Source: Roseovarius aestuarii (lineage in GTDB: Bacteria; Pseudomonadota; Alphaproteobacteria; Rhodobacterales; Rhodobacteraceae). From it: DNA of 64,000 nucleotides. Numbering within the stretch: position 1 is the first letter of the stretch; every line of letters begins with the position of its first letter. Where the stretch lies: NCBI GenBank assembly GCA_027214255.1, contig JAPWHL010000020.1:1-64000 (forward strand), given 5' to 3'. The translations under genes and the position numbers were made by a program. The notes under the pieces were generated by a model that saw only the letters and a list, made by a program, of their open reading frames with translations, ran no database searches and was not told the DNA's origin. This document shows, in pieces, positions 33,328-43,273 of the stretch.

Positions 33328-34683
33328 CTATCCAGTCCGTACCGGGGTTTTCATTGTTACCAATTCTTCCGCCATCGTTGGGTGAACGGCGCAGGTGCGA
33401 TCAAAATCTTCTTTTGTCGCGCCCATTTTCACCGCAATCCCGGCCATTTGAATCATTTCGCCTGCACCGGGCGCAACGATGTGACAGCCCAGAACCTTGC
33501 GAGTTTCCTGACTGACTACCAGTTTCATCATGACACGGTTGACCCGTCCGGCAAAGGCCTGGCGCATAGGTTTGAACGAGGTGCAATATACCTCAATCGG
33601 TTCTTGCGCGCGCGCATCTTCTTCGCTGAGCCCCACAGTACCAATTTCAGGTTGGGTAAAGATGGCGGTCGGAATCAGATCGTGATCCACCGGCGTGGGA
33701 TTTCCGTTAAAGACTGTTTCGACAAAGGCCATACCTTCGCGGATTGCAACAGGCGTCAAATTCACCCTGTCGGTCACATCACCAATGGCATAGATCGAAG
33801 GCACGGCAGTTTGCGAGTACTCGTTTACCACAATCTGACCGCCACGACCCAGTTCGACCCCCAGATCCTCTAGCCCAAGATCATCACTATTTGGGCGACG
33901 ACCCGTGGCAAAGAACACCTGATCGAATACTTTCTCGGTGCCGTTGGTGGATTTGACGCGATAGCCAGCGCCGTCTTTTTCCATCGACAGAATGTTTGTC
34001 CCCAGATGCAGGGAAATACCGCCCTGAATCATTTCCTCTGCCACCAGCCCGCGGGCCTCGTCGTCAAACCCGCGCAGAATTTGTGCGCCGCGATAATACT
34101 GCGTCACCTCTACGCCCAGGCCATTCAGAACGCCCGCGAATTCGCAGGCAATATACCCACCGCCGATGATCAATATGGATTTGGGCAATTTAGGCAGATG
34201 AAAGATATCGTCGCTGACAATGCCATGTTCAGCACCCGGCAGATCGGGGCGCACCGGACGCCCGCCCGTCGCGATCAAAATATGTTTGGCACTATAGCTT
34301 TCGCCAGTGGACAGGGTAACGGTATGCGCATCGCTCAACCGCGCCCGCGCATCAAAACTGTCAACGCCGCTGTTCTTCAACAGGTTTCGATAAACCCCTT
34401 CAAGGCGGTCCAATTCATCGGTCAGTTTTCCGTGGAACCTGTCCCAGTCAAAGCCACCCGCATGAACGGTCCAGCCATAGGCCTGCGCGTCCTTCATATC
34501 GTTGGCGTATTCGCTGGCAAACACCATCAACTTTTTGGGCACGCATCCCCGGATGACACAGGTGCCGCCATACCGGTCCTGTTCAGCCAAGGCCACACGT
34601 GCCCCGCCTGCAGCTGCCACGCGCGCAGCCCGCACGCCACCTGAACCGCCACCAATCACGAAAAGGTCGTAGTCGAAAGTCAT
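33328..34683 (-). CDS. gor: Glutathione-disulfide reductase
   Basis: NADPH-dependent flavoenzyme that reduces oxidised glutathione. The 451-residue protein shows the FAD-binding GGGSGG (11-16), the redox-active disulfide C42/C47 in GGTCVIRGCVPKKL, the NADPH-binding G-G-G-Y-I-A-C-E-F-A and the C-terminal H-P-T-M-A-E-E motif with the catalytic His. It lies 53 bp downstream of rpiA; both supply the NADPH/pentose and thiol economy, and this pairing is common in the group. Confidence 0.95.
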   Translation of the reverse strand: MTFDYDLFVIGGGSGGVRAARVAAAGGARVALAEQDRYGGTCVIRGCVPKKLMVFASEYANDMKDAQAYGWTVHAGGFDWDRFHGKLTDELDRLEGVYRNLLKNSGVDSFDARARLSDAHTVTLSTGESYSAKHILIATGGRPVRPDLPGAEHGIVSDDIFHLPKLPKSILIIGGGYIACEFAGVLNGLGVEVTQYYRGAQILRGFDDEARGLVAEEMIQGGISLHLGTNILSMEKDGAGYRVKSTNGTEKVFDQVFFATGRRPNSDDLGLEDLGVELGRGGQIVVNEYSQTAVPSIYAIGDVTDRVNLTPVAIREGMAFVETVFNGNPTPVDHDLIPTAIFTQPEIGTVGLSEEDARAQEPIEVYCTSFKPMRQAFAGRVNRVMMKLVVSQETRKVLGCHIVAPGAGEMIQMAGIAVKMGATKEDFDRTCAVHPTMAEELVTMKTPVRTG

Positions 34684-34736
34684 GTCAGCCCTGTCTTTTT
34701 ATGTCGGTATTGTTCAATTGCGTGCCCGGTCGGCAA

Positions 34737-35525
34737 TCAGTCCATCATGTCGGTGAACAAATTGTCGCTTTCGACGAATTCCAGTCGATCCTGTTCGACT
34801 GTGCCTTCGTTGATGTCACGCAATTCAACCCGCCCGTCGCCATGGCCAATCACCACAACATCGCAAATATCAACAAACAAGCCATTTTCAACCACGCCCG
34901 GCAACTGGTTCAGCACCATAGCCAGCTGGCGCGCATTGCCGATGCGCCCCAGATGCAAGTCAAGAATGTGGTTACCCTCGTCTGTGACATAGGGATGGTC
35001 GCCATTCATGCGAAGCGTCACATCGCGCCCCATGACATCGACAGAAATCAGCATTTCTTCTACCAATGCGCGGGTGGTTTGCCAGCCAAATGGGATCACT
35101 TCGATCGGCAAGGGAAAGGCACCAAGGTTGCCCACTTCTTTGGCTGCGTCGGTGATGACGATCATCTGGTCGCTGGCCGTGGCCACAATTTTTTCCTGCA
35201 ACAGCGCGCCACCGCCGCCTTTGATCAAGTTCAGCTCGCTGTCAAATTCATCCGCGCCGTCAATCGTCAGATCCAGCCATTTGGCCTCGTCCAGACTGAT
35301 CACCTCGATACCGACATCGCGCGCCAGTTCGGCTGTGCGGGTGGAGGTGGGCACACCCTTGATTTTTAGCCCATCTTCGCGCACCAATTCGCCAAGGCAA
35401 CGGACCATCCATGCGGCGGTGCTGCCGGTCCCCAGACCAACGCGCATTCCATCTTCAACAAAGTCGACGGCGCGCTTGGCCGCAACGAACTTAGCTTTGT
35501 CGATGGGTGACAATTCTCCAGACAT
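34737..35525 (-). CDS. rpiA: Ribose-5-phosphate isomerase A
   Basis: Interconverts ribose-5-phosphate and ribulose-5-phosphate in the pentose phosphate and Calvin-type pathways. The 262-residue chain has the phosphate-binding GLGTGSTA, the catalytic D-G-A-D-E segment and KGGGGALLQEKI, with the essential Glu/Lys. It has about 30 more C-terminal residues than the E. coli enzyme. The ATG at 35525 is chosen because the protein aligns from MSGELSPIDKAK; the open frame extends to 35786 but is non-homologous. Confidence 0.95.
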   Translation of the reverse strand: MSGELSPIDKAKFVAAKRAVDFVEDGMRVGLGTGSTAAWMVRCLGELVREDGLKIKGVPTSTRTAELARDVGIEVISLDEAKWLDLTIDGADEFDSELNLIKGGGGALLQEKIVATASDQMIVITDAAKEVGNLGAFPLPIEVIPFGWQTTRALVEEMLISVDVMGRDVTLRMNGDHPYVTDEGNHILDLHLGRIGNARQLAMVLNQLPGVVENGLFVDICDVVVIGHGDGRVELRDINEGTVEQDRLEFVESDNLFTDMMD

Positions 35526-35912
35526 GACAGCGACTCCCCAGTGTTTGGCACGGTTATAGGGGCATTGCCGCCAAGGTGCGAGACCGAATTGGCCTGTCGC
35601 AACGCCCCAAATACCACCAAACATGCCGCCAAGCCCGTCCCAATGCATCCAGATCGAAATGCAACTTGTGTCTGTAAGCTGCAAGAGACCCTTTTCGACC
35701 GATCCAAAAGGGCGATTGGCCCTGAACACAGGCATAACCAATGCCGCGCCCGTCGGCTGCGCACGCCTGAGTGGTACATAGATCAAGCGGTCATCTTGCC
35801 CCCAACATTAACCAGAGCAAGCGTAGGTCCATAAGGCGAAAATGCGCAAACATACGTCCAATGGTCGCAAAACTACGTGCAGGTTACGCACGAAACAGAT
35901 CAAACTGAGCAT
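35526..35912. other. Gap between rpiA and divergent GST gene
   Basis: 387 bp with no credible gene. It holds the divergent promoters. CCCTTTT (35689-35695) and AAAAGGG (35706-35712) form a 7-bp inverted repeat around CGACCGATCC; as there is no convergent gene it is more likely an operator or chance structure than a terminator. Confidence 0.4.
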
Positions 35913-36599
35913 ATGACACTGACCCTGCATTATGCGCCCGACAATGCCTCGCTGATCATCCGCCTTGCGCTGGAAGAGTTGGGCCTACCCTATCAACATG
36001 TGCTAGTGGACCGCGCCGCGCGCGAACAAGACAGTGCCGCCTATCGGCAGATCAATCCGCACGGATTGATCCCAGCCTTTCAAACACCTGACGGGGCGCT
36101 GCTTGAAACCGGCGCCATTCTGCTTTGGCTTGCAGATCGATATCCCGAAACGCTTGCGCCTGCACCGCAAGATAGCGCGCGAGGGGATTTTTTGAAATGG
36201 TTGTTCTTTCTTTCAAATACATTGCATCCCGCACTGCGCATGACGTTTTATCCTGACAAATACGCACCGGGTCATGCCAGCGACCTGCGCGCCCATATGC
36301 AAGGTGAAATCATTGGGCACCTCAATCGGATCAACGGGGCGATGATTGGGCCGTGGTTTCTGGGCGACGCGCCCAGCGCGCTGGATCTATATCTGGCACC
36401 GATGCTGCGCTGGATGGCGCTGTATCCGGTCGGGTATACCGATTGGTTCGACCTGTCGCGCTGGCCTGCATTGCTAGCAATGTGCACAGGTCTGGAGGCG
36501 CGAGAGTCGACACGGGCCGCGCAAAGCGCCGAAGGATTGGGCCCACGCCCCTTCAGCGCACCGCAATTGGCAAGGCCGCCCGAAGGCAGCGCAACCTGA
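35913..36599 (+). CDS. Glutathione S-transferase family protein
   Basis: A 228-residue two-domain protein: an N-terminal thioredoxin-like domain (about 1-78) with the substrate-binding D-G-A-L-L-E-T-G-A-I-L segment (in place of the usual E-S-x-A-I) and a C-terminal all-helical domain (about 90-205). It probably conjugates or reduces small electrophiles with glutathione. The ATG at 35913 starts the fold (LTLHYAPDNASL); a GTG at 35877 is possible but adds residues outside the fold. Subclass and substrate unknown. Transcribed away from rpiA-gor. Confidence 0.88.
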   Translation: MTLTLHYAPDNASLIIRLALEELGLPYQHVLVDRAAREQDSAAYRQINPHGLIPAFQTPDGALLETGAILLWLADRYPETLAPAPQDSARGDFLKWLFFLSNTLHPALRMTFYPDKYAPGHASDLRAHMQGEIIGHLNRINGAMIGPWFLGDAPSALDLYLAPMLRWMALYPVGYTDWFDLSRWPALLAMCTGLEARESTRAAQSAEGLGPRPFSAPQLARPPEGSAT

Positions 36600-36772
36600 A
36601 CTAACCCGGACGCCCCCAATTTCGGCCGAATTTATCTCTTTGGACACATAACCCCGATTAAACCCTTCTTCTGATTTGCGTTCCCTTCGGGTTTGGCCGA
36701 CAATAATCAACCACGCTCGATTCCAAATCGGGCCCTGCGCGCACCGCTTGCCGCCCTGCCACAGGAGTTGCC

Positions 36773-38470
36773 ATGACTCGTACCCGAACTGGCCGTCCGC
36801 TGCCCGCCGCCCTATTGAAACAGGCCGAAAAGTGCAGGCAGGACGGGGTGTCGCGGCGCGAATTTCTGGCTCAAGCCACCTCATTCGGGGCCAGTACGGC
36901 AACGGCCTATGCTCTGTTGGGGCTGGCCCCGCCCGCGCATGCGCAAGTCGCGTCTTCGGCCGAAGACGGCCTTGCGCCTCGAACAGGGCCCGAGTCAAAA
37001 ACGGTGCGCATCCAGATGCTGGTGCGCGAATTGCGCGACCCTCGCAGTTTTGACTGGTTTCAGGTGGCCAACTTTAGCCGCGGGTGGCTGGAGTATCTGG
37101 TCACCTACGAAAATGACGGCACTTTCCAGCCTCAACTTTTGTCCGCATGGGAAATTAGCGACGACGCCACGGTCTATACCCTGCATGTTCGCCCCGGAGT
37201 TGAGTGGAACGATGGCACGCCATTTACCGCGGCAGACGTGGCGCGCAATATTGCACGTTGGTGCGAACGCGACGTGCCCGGAAACTCGATGGCTGGGCGG
37301 TTTGCGGCACTGGTCGATCCCGCCACGGGGCTGGCTCTGGAAGGGGCGATTGCAACACCGGATGAGTTAACCGTCACCCTGACCCTGCCACGCCCCGATG
37401 TGTCGCTGATCGCAGGCATGGCTGACTATCCGGCTGCCATCGTCCCGGACGGGTTCGATGCGGAAACGATGTTTGAAAAACCTATCGGCACTGGCCCTTA
37501 CCTGCCCGAAGTGCTGGAGCCGGGGACACGCGCGATTTTGGTGCGCAACGAGGCACATAACTGGTGGAATGCGGGCAATGGTGCCTGGATGGAACGCATT
37601 GAGTTCGTTGACACCGGAACCGATCCCGGTGCGGCCTATGCGGCCGCCGAAGCCGACTTGATCGACATGACCCATACGATCGAGGGCAACTACATCGATG
37701 TCTTTGACGCGTTGCCCGATTGGACCGGGCACGACATCCGCACCGCAGCCACAGTCGTTGTTCGCACCAACCAACTGGCGGAATTAGACGGCAAACGCCC
37801 CTATGCGGATGTGCGGGTGCGCCGTGCCTTGCAAATGGCGATGCATAACGAAATCCTGCTGGAACTGGGCTATGACAATCGTGGCGACGTTGCCCAAAAC
37901 ACCCATGTTTCCCCGCTGCACCCCGAATACACCCCCGCGCCGGACCCGGTTTATGATCCTGCCAACGCACGCGCACAGATGGTCGCAGCCGGGATGCTGG
38001 AATTTGAACACGAGTTGATCTCGATCGATGACGGCTGGCGGCGCAATACGGCTGACGCGGCCGCCGCACTGATTGCGGATGCCGGGCTGCGGGTGCGCCG
38101 CACAATCCTGCCGGGGCCGCTGTATTGGGAGGGATGGGCGACGTTTCCGTTTAGCACCACAGATTGGGGCCATCGACCTTTGGCAGTACAGACCTATGCG
38201 CTGGCCTATCGCTCTGGCGGGGCGTGGAATGAATTTGGTTGGGCAAACCCCGCATTTGACGCCTTGCTAGAGCGCGCATTGGCGACTCTGGACATCGCAA
38301 CGCGCCGCGATCTCGTCGCCCAGATGCAGCGCATGGTTCAGGACGAGGGTGTAACGATTCAACCCTATTGGCGGCGTCTGTACAATCACACCCGCGCCGA
38401 ATTGGCTGGCGGCGAGCACCACATTGCATTTGAAATCCGCCCTGCCGCCCTGCGCTGGGTGGCGCGCTAA
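36773..38470 (+). CDS. Peptide/dipeptide-type ABC transporter solute-binding protein with Tat signal (orphan)
   Basis: A 565-residue family 5 extracellular solute-binding protein. The N-terminus carries a twin-arginine signal, S27-R28-R29-E30-F31-L32, then a hydrophobic stretch ending A-H-A near 55, so the protein is probably exported folded through Tat. The mature part has the typical L-x-x-x-W-E-x-S-D-D and V-x-W-N-D-G-T-P-F-T-A-x-D-V blocks of oligopeptide/nickel binders. AGGAG lies six bases before the ATG. No ABC permease or ATPase gene is adjacent, so its transporter must be elsewhere. Confidence 0.9.
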   Translation: MTRTRTGRPLPAALLKQAEKCRQDGVSRREFLAQATSFGASTATAYALLGLAPPAHAQVASSAEDGLAPRTGPESKTVRIQMLVRELRDPRSFDWFQVANFSRGWLEYLVTYENDGTFQPQLLSAWEISDDATVYTLHVRPGVEWNDGTPFTAADVARNIARWCERDVPGNSMAGRFAALVDPATGLALEGAIATPDELTVTLTLPRPDVSLIAGMADYPAAIVPDGFDAETMFEKPIGTGPYLPEVLEPGTRAILVRNEAHNWWNAGNGAWMERIEFVDTGTDPGAAYAAAEADLIDMTHTIEGNYIDVFDALPDWTGHDIRTAATVVVRTNQLAELDGKRPYADVRVRRALQMAMHNEILLELGYDNRGDVAQNTHVSPLHPEYTPAPDPVYDPANARAQMVAAGMLEFEHELISIDDGWRRNTADAAAALIADAGLRVRRTILPGPLYWEGWATFPFSTTDWGHRPLAVQTYALAYRSGGAWNEFGWANPAFDALLERALATLDIATRRDLVAQMQRMVQDEGVTIQPYWRRLYNHTRAELAGGEHHIAFEIRPAALRWVAR

Positions 38471-38581
38471 AGCGCGCGTAACATTTTTTGCGCTCTGACG
38501 GCGCTACATCGGTGCATTTTTGCACATGTTCCTAGCCTGTGGGTAATTGTCTTTGGCCCGCAAACGGGTCAAAGCATTGTC

Positions 38582-39811
38582 ATGAGCAAATTTAGTCCCC
38601 CCACCCGACCCCTCGGATTTTCCGAATTCGTCATCCTCCTCGCCTTTATGGTGTCGATTGTGGCAATGGCCACAGACATCATGCTACCAGCGTTGGATGT
38701 CATTGGTCACGATTTGGGCCTGGAAAACCCCAATGACGTGCAATTGATGGTGTCCTCGCTATTTCTGGGCTTTGCCGTCGGGCAACTTTTGGCCGGTCCT
38801 CTGTCCGACAGCTTTGGGCGCAAGCCGATTATCTATCTCGGATATGCCGTATTTCTTGTGGGCTGTGCCCTGTCGCTGTGGGCCACAAGCTGGGAGATGA
38901 TGATCGCGGGGCGTGTTCTGCAAGGGCTGGGCGCGGCCAGCCCCCGTATCGTGACGCTGGCTCTGGTGCGTGACGGCTATTCGGGTCGCGAAATGGCGAA
39001 GATCATGTCGGTCGTAATGGCCGTGTTCATTTTGGTGCCCTGCATCGCGCCCGCATTGGGCCAAGGCGTGATCGCGCTAAGCGGATGGCGTGCCACGTTT
39101 ACCGTGTTGATCTTCATGGCAGTGACCGCCGGCCTTTGGTGCGCCCTGCGTCAACCCGAAACTCTCATGCCCGAACGGCGGCGCGCCTTTTCGCCCCAAG
39201 TATTGTGGGCTGGCTTTTGTGAGGTATGCGGATCACGCATGGCGATGGGGTATACAGCGGCTGCGGGAATGATCTTTGGCGCGTTCATGACCTATCTCAG
39301 CACAGCACAACAAGTGTTTACAGTGGCTTTTGATCAAGGTCCGCTTTTCCCGCTCTTTTTTGCCGTGGCTGCGTTGGCTATCGGGACCGCTTCGATGGTC
39401 AATTCAATGATGGTGATGCGTCTTGGCATGCGCAAACTGACGCTTGGGGCATTGCTGGGTGTGATCGTGTTGTCTTTGTCCATGCTTGTTGTCGAAATGG
39501 CAATGGATGGGGCGCCACCCTTTCCACTTTTTATGGGCTGGCTGATGCTTGTCTTCTTCTGTGTTGGCATCCTGTTTGGCAACCTCAACGCCATCGCGAT
39601 GGAGCCTTTGGGCCACATTGCCGGTATGGGGGCCGCCTTGGTGGGCGCGATATCCAATTTTATCGCCCTGCCCGTCGCATGGTATGTTGGTCATCTGTTT
39701 AACGGCTCTATCGTGCCGCTGGTTGCCGGGTTTGGCGTAATGGGCACAGGCGCGTTGATCGCAGTTTGCTGGGCCGAAGGCGGCATCCCGCGCGAGCGTC
39801 ACGCAACCTGA
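38582..39811 (+). CDS. MFS multidrug efflux transporter, Bcr/CflA family
   Basis: A 409-residue protein with twelve predicted membrane segments. [10 protein letters not shown] at the end of helix 1 and [11 protein letters not shown] in the 2-3 loop are hallmarks of the Bcr/CflA drug:H+ antiporter (DHA1) subgroup. It starts 111 bp after the solute-binding protein and may be an independent transcript. Substrate unknown. Confidence 0.92.
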   Translation: MSKFSPPTRPLGFSEFVILLAFMVSIVAMATDIMLPALDVIGHDLGLENPNDVQLMVSSLFLGFAVGQLLAGPLSDSFGRKPIIYLGYAVFLVGCALSLWATSWEMMIAGRVLQGLGAASPRIVTLALVRDGYSGREMAKIMSVVMAVFILVPCIAPALGQGVIALSGWRATFTVLIFMAVTAGLWCALRQPETLMPERRRAFSPQVLWAGFCEVCGSRMAMGYTAAAGMIFGAFMTYLSTAQQVFTVAFDQGPLFPLFFAVAALAIGTASMVNSMMVMRLGMRKLTLGALLGVIVLSLSMLVVEMAMDGAPPFPLFMGWLMLVFFCVGILFGNLNAIAMEPLGHIAGMGAALVGAISNFIALPVAWYVGHLFNGSIVPLVAGFGVMGTGALIAVCWAEGGIPRERHAT

Positions 39812-39926
39812 GACGCCACAGCGGCGCGTTCTCAAACGCCTTGCCCTACCCAGTCGCAAAAAAGTGGTGCATAACGCGCCCATACATTGCCGACTCAATT
39901 GTCTCATCTGCCATAGGACTAGCCCC

Positions 39927-41222
39927 ATGCATGACATCCGTGCGATCCGCGAAAACCCCGCCGCCTTTGACGCCGCCCTGACGCGCCGCCCCGGTGTCGC
40001 GCCAGTGTCCCAGCAGATTTTGACATTGGATGAAGCGCGCCGCACAAAAATTGCCGCTGCCGAAGCTGCTCAGGCCGAACAAAACAAAGCCTCCAAAGAG
40101 GTCGGCGCGGCCAAAGCCAAAGGCAATGACGCCGAATTTGAGCGGCTGCGCGCACTGGTCGGCGAGAAAAAGGCCGAAGTCGCCGCGATGCAAGCCGAAG
40201 CCAAGACGCTGGACGCCGATCTGCAAGAGCTGTTGCTGGGCATTCCCAACCTGCCATTTGACGACACCCCCGATGGCGCGGACGAGGCCGACAATGTCGA
40301 GATGCGCAAATGGGGCACACCTGCGCAATTCGATTTCACCCCGGTCGAACATTACGAAATCACAGGCGTCAAACCCGGTATGGATTTTGAACTGGCCGCC
40401 AAGCTAAGCGGCGCCCGTTTTGTCGTATTGCGCGGGGCAGTGGCCCGCATCCACCGCGCCTTGGCGCAATTCATGATCGACACCCATGTCGACGAGAACG
40501 GCCTGACCGAGGCATGGACCCCAGTGTTGGTACGCGATGAAATGATGCTGGGCACGGGGCAGCTGCCGAAATTTGGCGAAGACAGCTATCGCACCACCAA
40601 TGGCTGGTGGCTAATCCCGACCGCCGAGGTGACATTGACCAATTTCGTCAACGCCGAGGTTGTGGACGAAGCCACCCTGCCCCACCGCCATGTCGCGCAT
40701 TCGCAGTGTTTCCGCTCCGAGGCTGGCTCGGCAGGACGTGACACCGCAGGCATGTTGCGCCAACACCAGTTCGAAAAGGTCGAGATGGTCAGCGTGACCC
40801 ACCCTGATCACAGCAGGGACGAATTGGATCGCATGACAGCCTGCGCCGAGGGTATCTTGGAAAAGCTGGGCCTGCCCTATCGCACCATCGCCCTGTGCAC
40901 CGGCGACATGGGATTTGGCGCACGCCGCACCAATGACATCGAGGTCTGGCTGCCCGGTCAGAATGCGTATCGTGAGATCAGCTCGGTCTCGGTCTGCGGG
41001 GATTTTCAAGCGCGCCGGATGAATGCCCGGTTCAAGCCAACGAATGGCGGCAAGCCTCAGTTCGTGCATACGTTGAACGGATCGGGCCTGGCGATTGGGC
41101 GTGCGTTGATTGCAGTTCTGGAAAATGGCCAACAAGCCGACGGCGCGGTGCGTTTACCCGAAGTCCTGCACAAGTATCTGGGCGGTAAAAGCGTTTTGGG
41201 TGCAGACGGTGTTCTAAGCTGA
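39927..41222 (+). CDS. serS: Seryl-tRNA synthetase
   Basis: Charges tRNA-Ser. The 431-residue protein has the antiparallel coiled-coil arm (about 25-100, rich in A/E/K) followed by the class II catalytic core. Motif 2 is [12 protein letters not shown] and motif 3 is G-S-G-L-A-I-G-R-A near the C-terminus. The ATG at 39927 matches the conserved [11 protein letters not shown] opening; the upstream extension to 39864 is not homologous. No T-box leader is seen, as expected outside Firmicutes. Confidence 0.97.
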   Translation: MHDIRAIRENPAAFDAALTRRPGVAPVSQQILTLDEARRTKIAAAEAAQAEQNKASKEVGAAKAKGNDAEFERLRALVGEKKAEVAAMQAEAKTLDADLQELLLGIPNLPFDDTPDGADEADNVEMRKWGTPAQFDFTPVEHYEITGVKPGMDFELAAKLSGARFVVLRGAVARIHRALAQFMIDTHVDENGLTEAWTPVLVRDEMMLGTGQLPKFGEDSYRTTNGWWLIPTAEVTLTNFVNAEVVDEATLPHRHVAHSQCFRSEAGSAGRDTAGMLRQHQFEKVEMVSVTHPDHSRDELDRMTACAEGILEKLGLPYRTIALCTGDMGFGARRTNDIEVWLPGQNAYREISSVSVCGDFQARRMNARFKPTNGGKPQFVHTLNGSGLAIGRALIAVLENGQQADGAVRLPEVLHKYLGGKSVLGADGVLS

Positions 41223-41324
41223 GTTAAACGGGCAGCTTGAAAAAAGGATCCGGGGCTGCGGCATTACCAAATCGACCAAAGCACAGTCCGGCCCTGAACT
41301 GACCGCTCAGCAATTATTTTGCGG

Positions 41325-41344
41325 CATTTCGAATTGCCGAAATG
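41325..41344 (-). terminator. Weak hairpin at the end of the DUF2235 gene
   Basis: CATTTCG (41325-41331) and CGAAATG (41338-41344) pair perfectly with a 6-base loop, directly after the stop codon of the DUF2235 gene and in the convergent gap with serS. On the minus strand it is followed by GCAAAATAATTG, only a poor T/A tract, so terminator function is uncertain. Confidence 0.35.
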
Positions 41345-41346
41345 GG

Positions 41347-42477
41347 TTAGCGGTCATGCCCGCTTGGTCGTGGTGCCGGGCTGACCGTATCGCGGTCAAC
41401 TTCGCGCAGACTTCCGGGGCGATAGTCGTGGCGCGCTTCAATCCGGACGCGGACCGATCCGTGAATATCTCGGGCGAAACGCGGACCACTGCGCCAACGC
41501 GACAAAACACCCAGTTTGGCCAACATCAACGCACTGTCCATAGCGGCGTCACCTTTGACCGGCGGAACACGCACGCCGGGCTTCAAGGCCAGTTCGGGCG
41601 CACCTTTCAAAATCCACTCCAGAGGAAAGGCGCTAAGCTCGCGTACCCCAGCACTGCCACCGATGATCGAATGATTGCCGATGAACCACATCTGTTGATA
41701 GGCCCGCGTTGCGCTCACATCGTCGCGGTTCAGCCCCTTTGCCCCGTCCAGATTGGACCACAGGGCGGGCCGGTAAAACACCCGCATTTCGTCCAATGCA
41801 ACCGCATGGCGCGCACGCCGCACAAGGCTGGACAGCTGCATATCATGGAACCGGTACTGACGGTTCCAAAGCGTCGCCACGGGCCCCAACAAGGAGGGCG
41901 GGATGCCCCGCGCACCGACCGTATCCCAGACACCGACAAAGGCCACATCCACCATTGCCGCACCCGACCCGTCGCGCGCATCCATATCCGCCTGAGACGT
42001 AGCAAAGCCCGGAGACATGGCCGCCCGCGCGGCCTGCACGTTGGGGTGATCCGGATGTCCGCGATCTCCGCGCAGGCGATACAGATCGAAAGCGGCGTTA
42101 ATCCCCGCCTCGGAGGTGTCGGCCACGATACCGCATTTACGGATCATACCGACCACCGAGCGCGCAGTATAAGCGCCCCGTGAAAACCCGAACACATATA
42201 ACCTGTCTTTGGGGCGATATATCCGGGCGATGAACTGATAGGCTTGCTTTACCTTGGCATCCAGCCCCCACCCGAACGCGCCGCCGCCCCATTTGTTCAG
42301 AAACTTACCGACCGTCCCATCAAATCGCGTGTCCGTTCCGATCCCGGAAAAATAGGCCGCGACCTGACCTTTGGCCGGGTCGCTGACCAACGCCGAAGAC
42401 AGGCGCGCAACATGCGTTGGTTCAAAAATATCTGGAGAGTTCCAAGTTCCGTCACAAAATATCGCTATGCGTGTCAT
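41347..42477 (-). CDS. DUF2235 domain-containing alpha/beta hydrolase
   Basis: A 376-residue protein of the DUF2235 family: it begins I-A-I-F-C-D-G-T-W-N, and the predicted nucleophile elbow G97-F-S99-R-G101 is in G-F-S-R-G-A-Y-T-A-R. The family includes type VI secretion phospholipase effectors (Tle1), but here there is no VgrG, PAAR or immunity gene beside it and no secretion signal, so I treat it as a stand-alone cytoplasmic hydrolase, possibly a lipase. The ATG at 42477 has GGGAGAAG upstream. It is divergent from the TspO-like gene. Confidence 0.87.
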   Translation of the reverse strand: MTRIAIFCDGTWNSPDIFEPTHVARLSSALVSDPAKGQVAAYFSGIGTDTRFDGTVGKFLNKWGGGAFGWGLDAKVKQAYQFIARIYRPKDRLYVFGFSRGAYTARSVVGMIRKCGIVADTSEAGINAAFDLYRLRGDRGHPDHPNVQAARAAMSPGFATSQADMDARDGSGAAMVDVAFVGVWDTVGARGIPPSLLGPVATLWNRQYRFHDMQLSSLVRRARHAVALDEMRVFYRPALWSNLDGAKGLNRDDVSATRAYQQMWFIGNHSIIGGSAGVRELSAFPLEWILKGAPELALKPGVRVPPVKGDAAMDSALMLAKLGVLSRWRSGPRFARDIHGSVRVRIEARHDYRPGSLREVDRDTVSPAPRPSGHDR

Positions 42478-42567
42478 GTGCTTCTCCCAGTCCTTGACCA
42501 TGGTCATTTCGGGCTATCTGGGTGTAATTGTACGCACTATGTGCCCCGCTTCATATGGAGGGAATCC

Positions 42568-43260
42568 ATGCCTTATCTCGTTGCTCTCTTTGCCATTGTC
42601 TTTGCCCTGTCGCCCTTTTTGACACCCGGGTTTGGCGGATTTGACCCAGATCAGTTCCCCATCCCCCAAATCAATCCGCCGGTGCAGCCTGCAGGCTATG
42701 CCTTTGGGATTTGGGGGGTCATTTATGTCTGGCTGATCATTGGCACGCTGTTTGGCGCATGGCAGCGCCGTGATGATCCGCAATGGCAGGGAATGCGCCC
42801 CCCATTATTGATATCGCTGATTGTCGGGGCAGCATGGCTGCCTGTGGCCTTGGCCAGCCCGGTTTGGGCAACCCTATTGATTTGGATCATGTGGGCCAGT
42901 GCCTGCGCGGCACTGATGCGCGCACCTCTAAAGGACAGGTGGCTGGCCCGCGCGCCAGTAGGGTTGTACACCGGATGGCTGACGGCGGCGTCTTGCGTAT
43001 CTATCGGGCTGCTTTTGGCCGGGTATGGCTGGACGGGGCAGATGCCAGCCGCCATTCTATCGTTGGGTTTGGCATTGGTGATCAGCGTTCTGATGATGCG
43101 TCAGCGCCCCGATGCGCTGGCATTTCCTATCGGGGTGATCTGGGCCTTGGTCGCTGTTTGCGTGGCCAACATTGGTGGATCAATGCCTGTGCTAGCACTG
43201 GCCGCATTGGGCGCCGTCCTGTTGCTTGCGCTGTTGGGGCGCAATTTGCAACAGGGCTAG
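42568..43260 (+). CDS. TspO/MBR-like tryptophan-rich membrane protein
   Basis: A 230-residue membrane protein with about six or seven hydrophobic segments. The block P-A-G-Y-A-F-G-I-W-G-V-I-Y-V-W-L resembles the conserved W-rich helix of TspO-related proteins, which is why it is usually annotated as a tryptophan-rich sensory protein. It is longer than classical TspO (about 160 residues, five helices), so porphyrin binding is not assured. GGAGGG lies six bases before the ATG. It is convergent with der, whose stop is only 13 bp away. Confidence 0.72.
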   Translation: MPYLVALFAIVFALSPFLTPGFGGFDPDQFPIPQINPPVQPAGYAFGIWGVIYVWLIIGTLFGAWQRRDDPQWQGMRPPLLISLIVGAAWLPVALASPVWATLLIWIMWASACAALMRAPLKDRWLARAPVGLYTGWLTAASCVSIGLLLAGYGWTGQMPAAILSLGLALVISVLMMRQRPDALAFPIGVIWALVAVCVANIGGSMPVLALAALGAVLLLALLGRNLQQG

Positions 43261-43273
43261 CGCCCCTACTTGC

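Noticed and set aside
39812-39926. T-box or other leader upstream of serS
   Set aside because: No specifier loop or T-box sequence is visible, and T-boxes are rare outside Gram-positives.
41347-42477. Type VI secretion effector (Tle1) assignment
   Set aside because: No VgrG, PAAR, immunity or secretion genes are nearby; only the domain family is supported.
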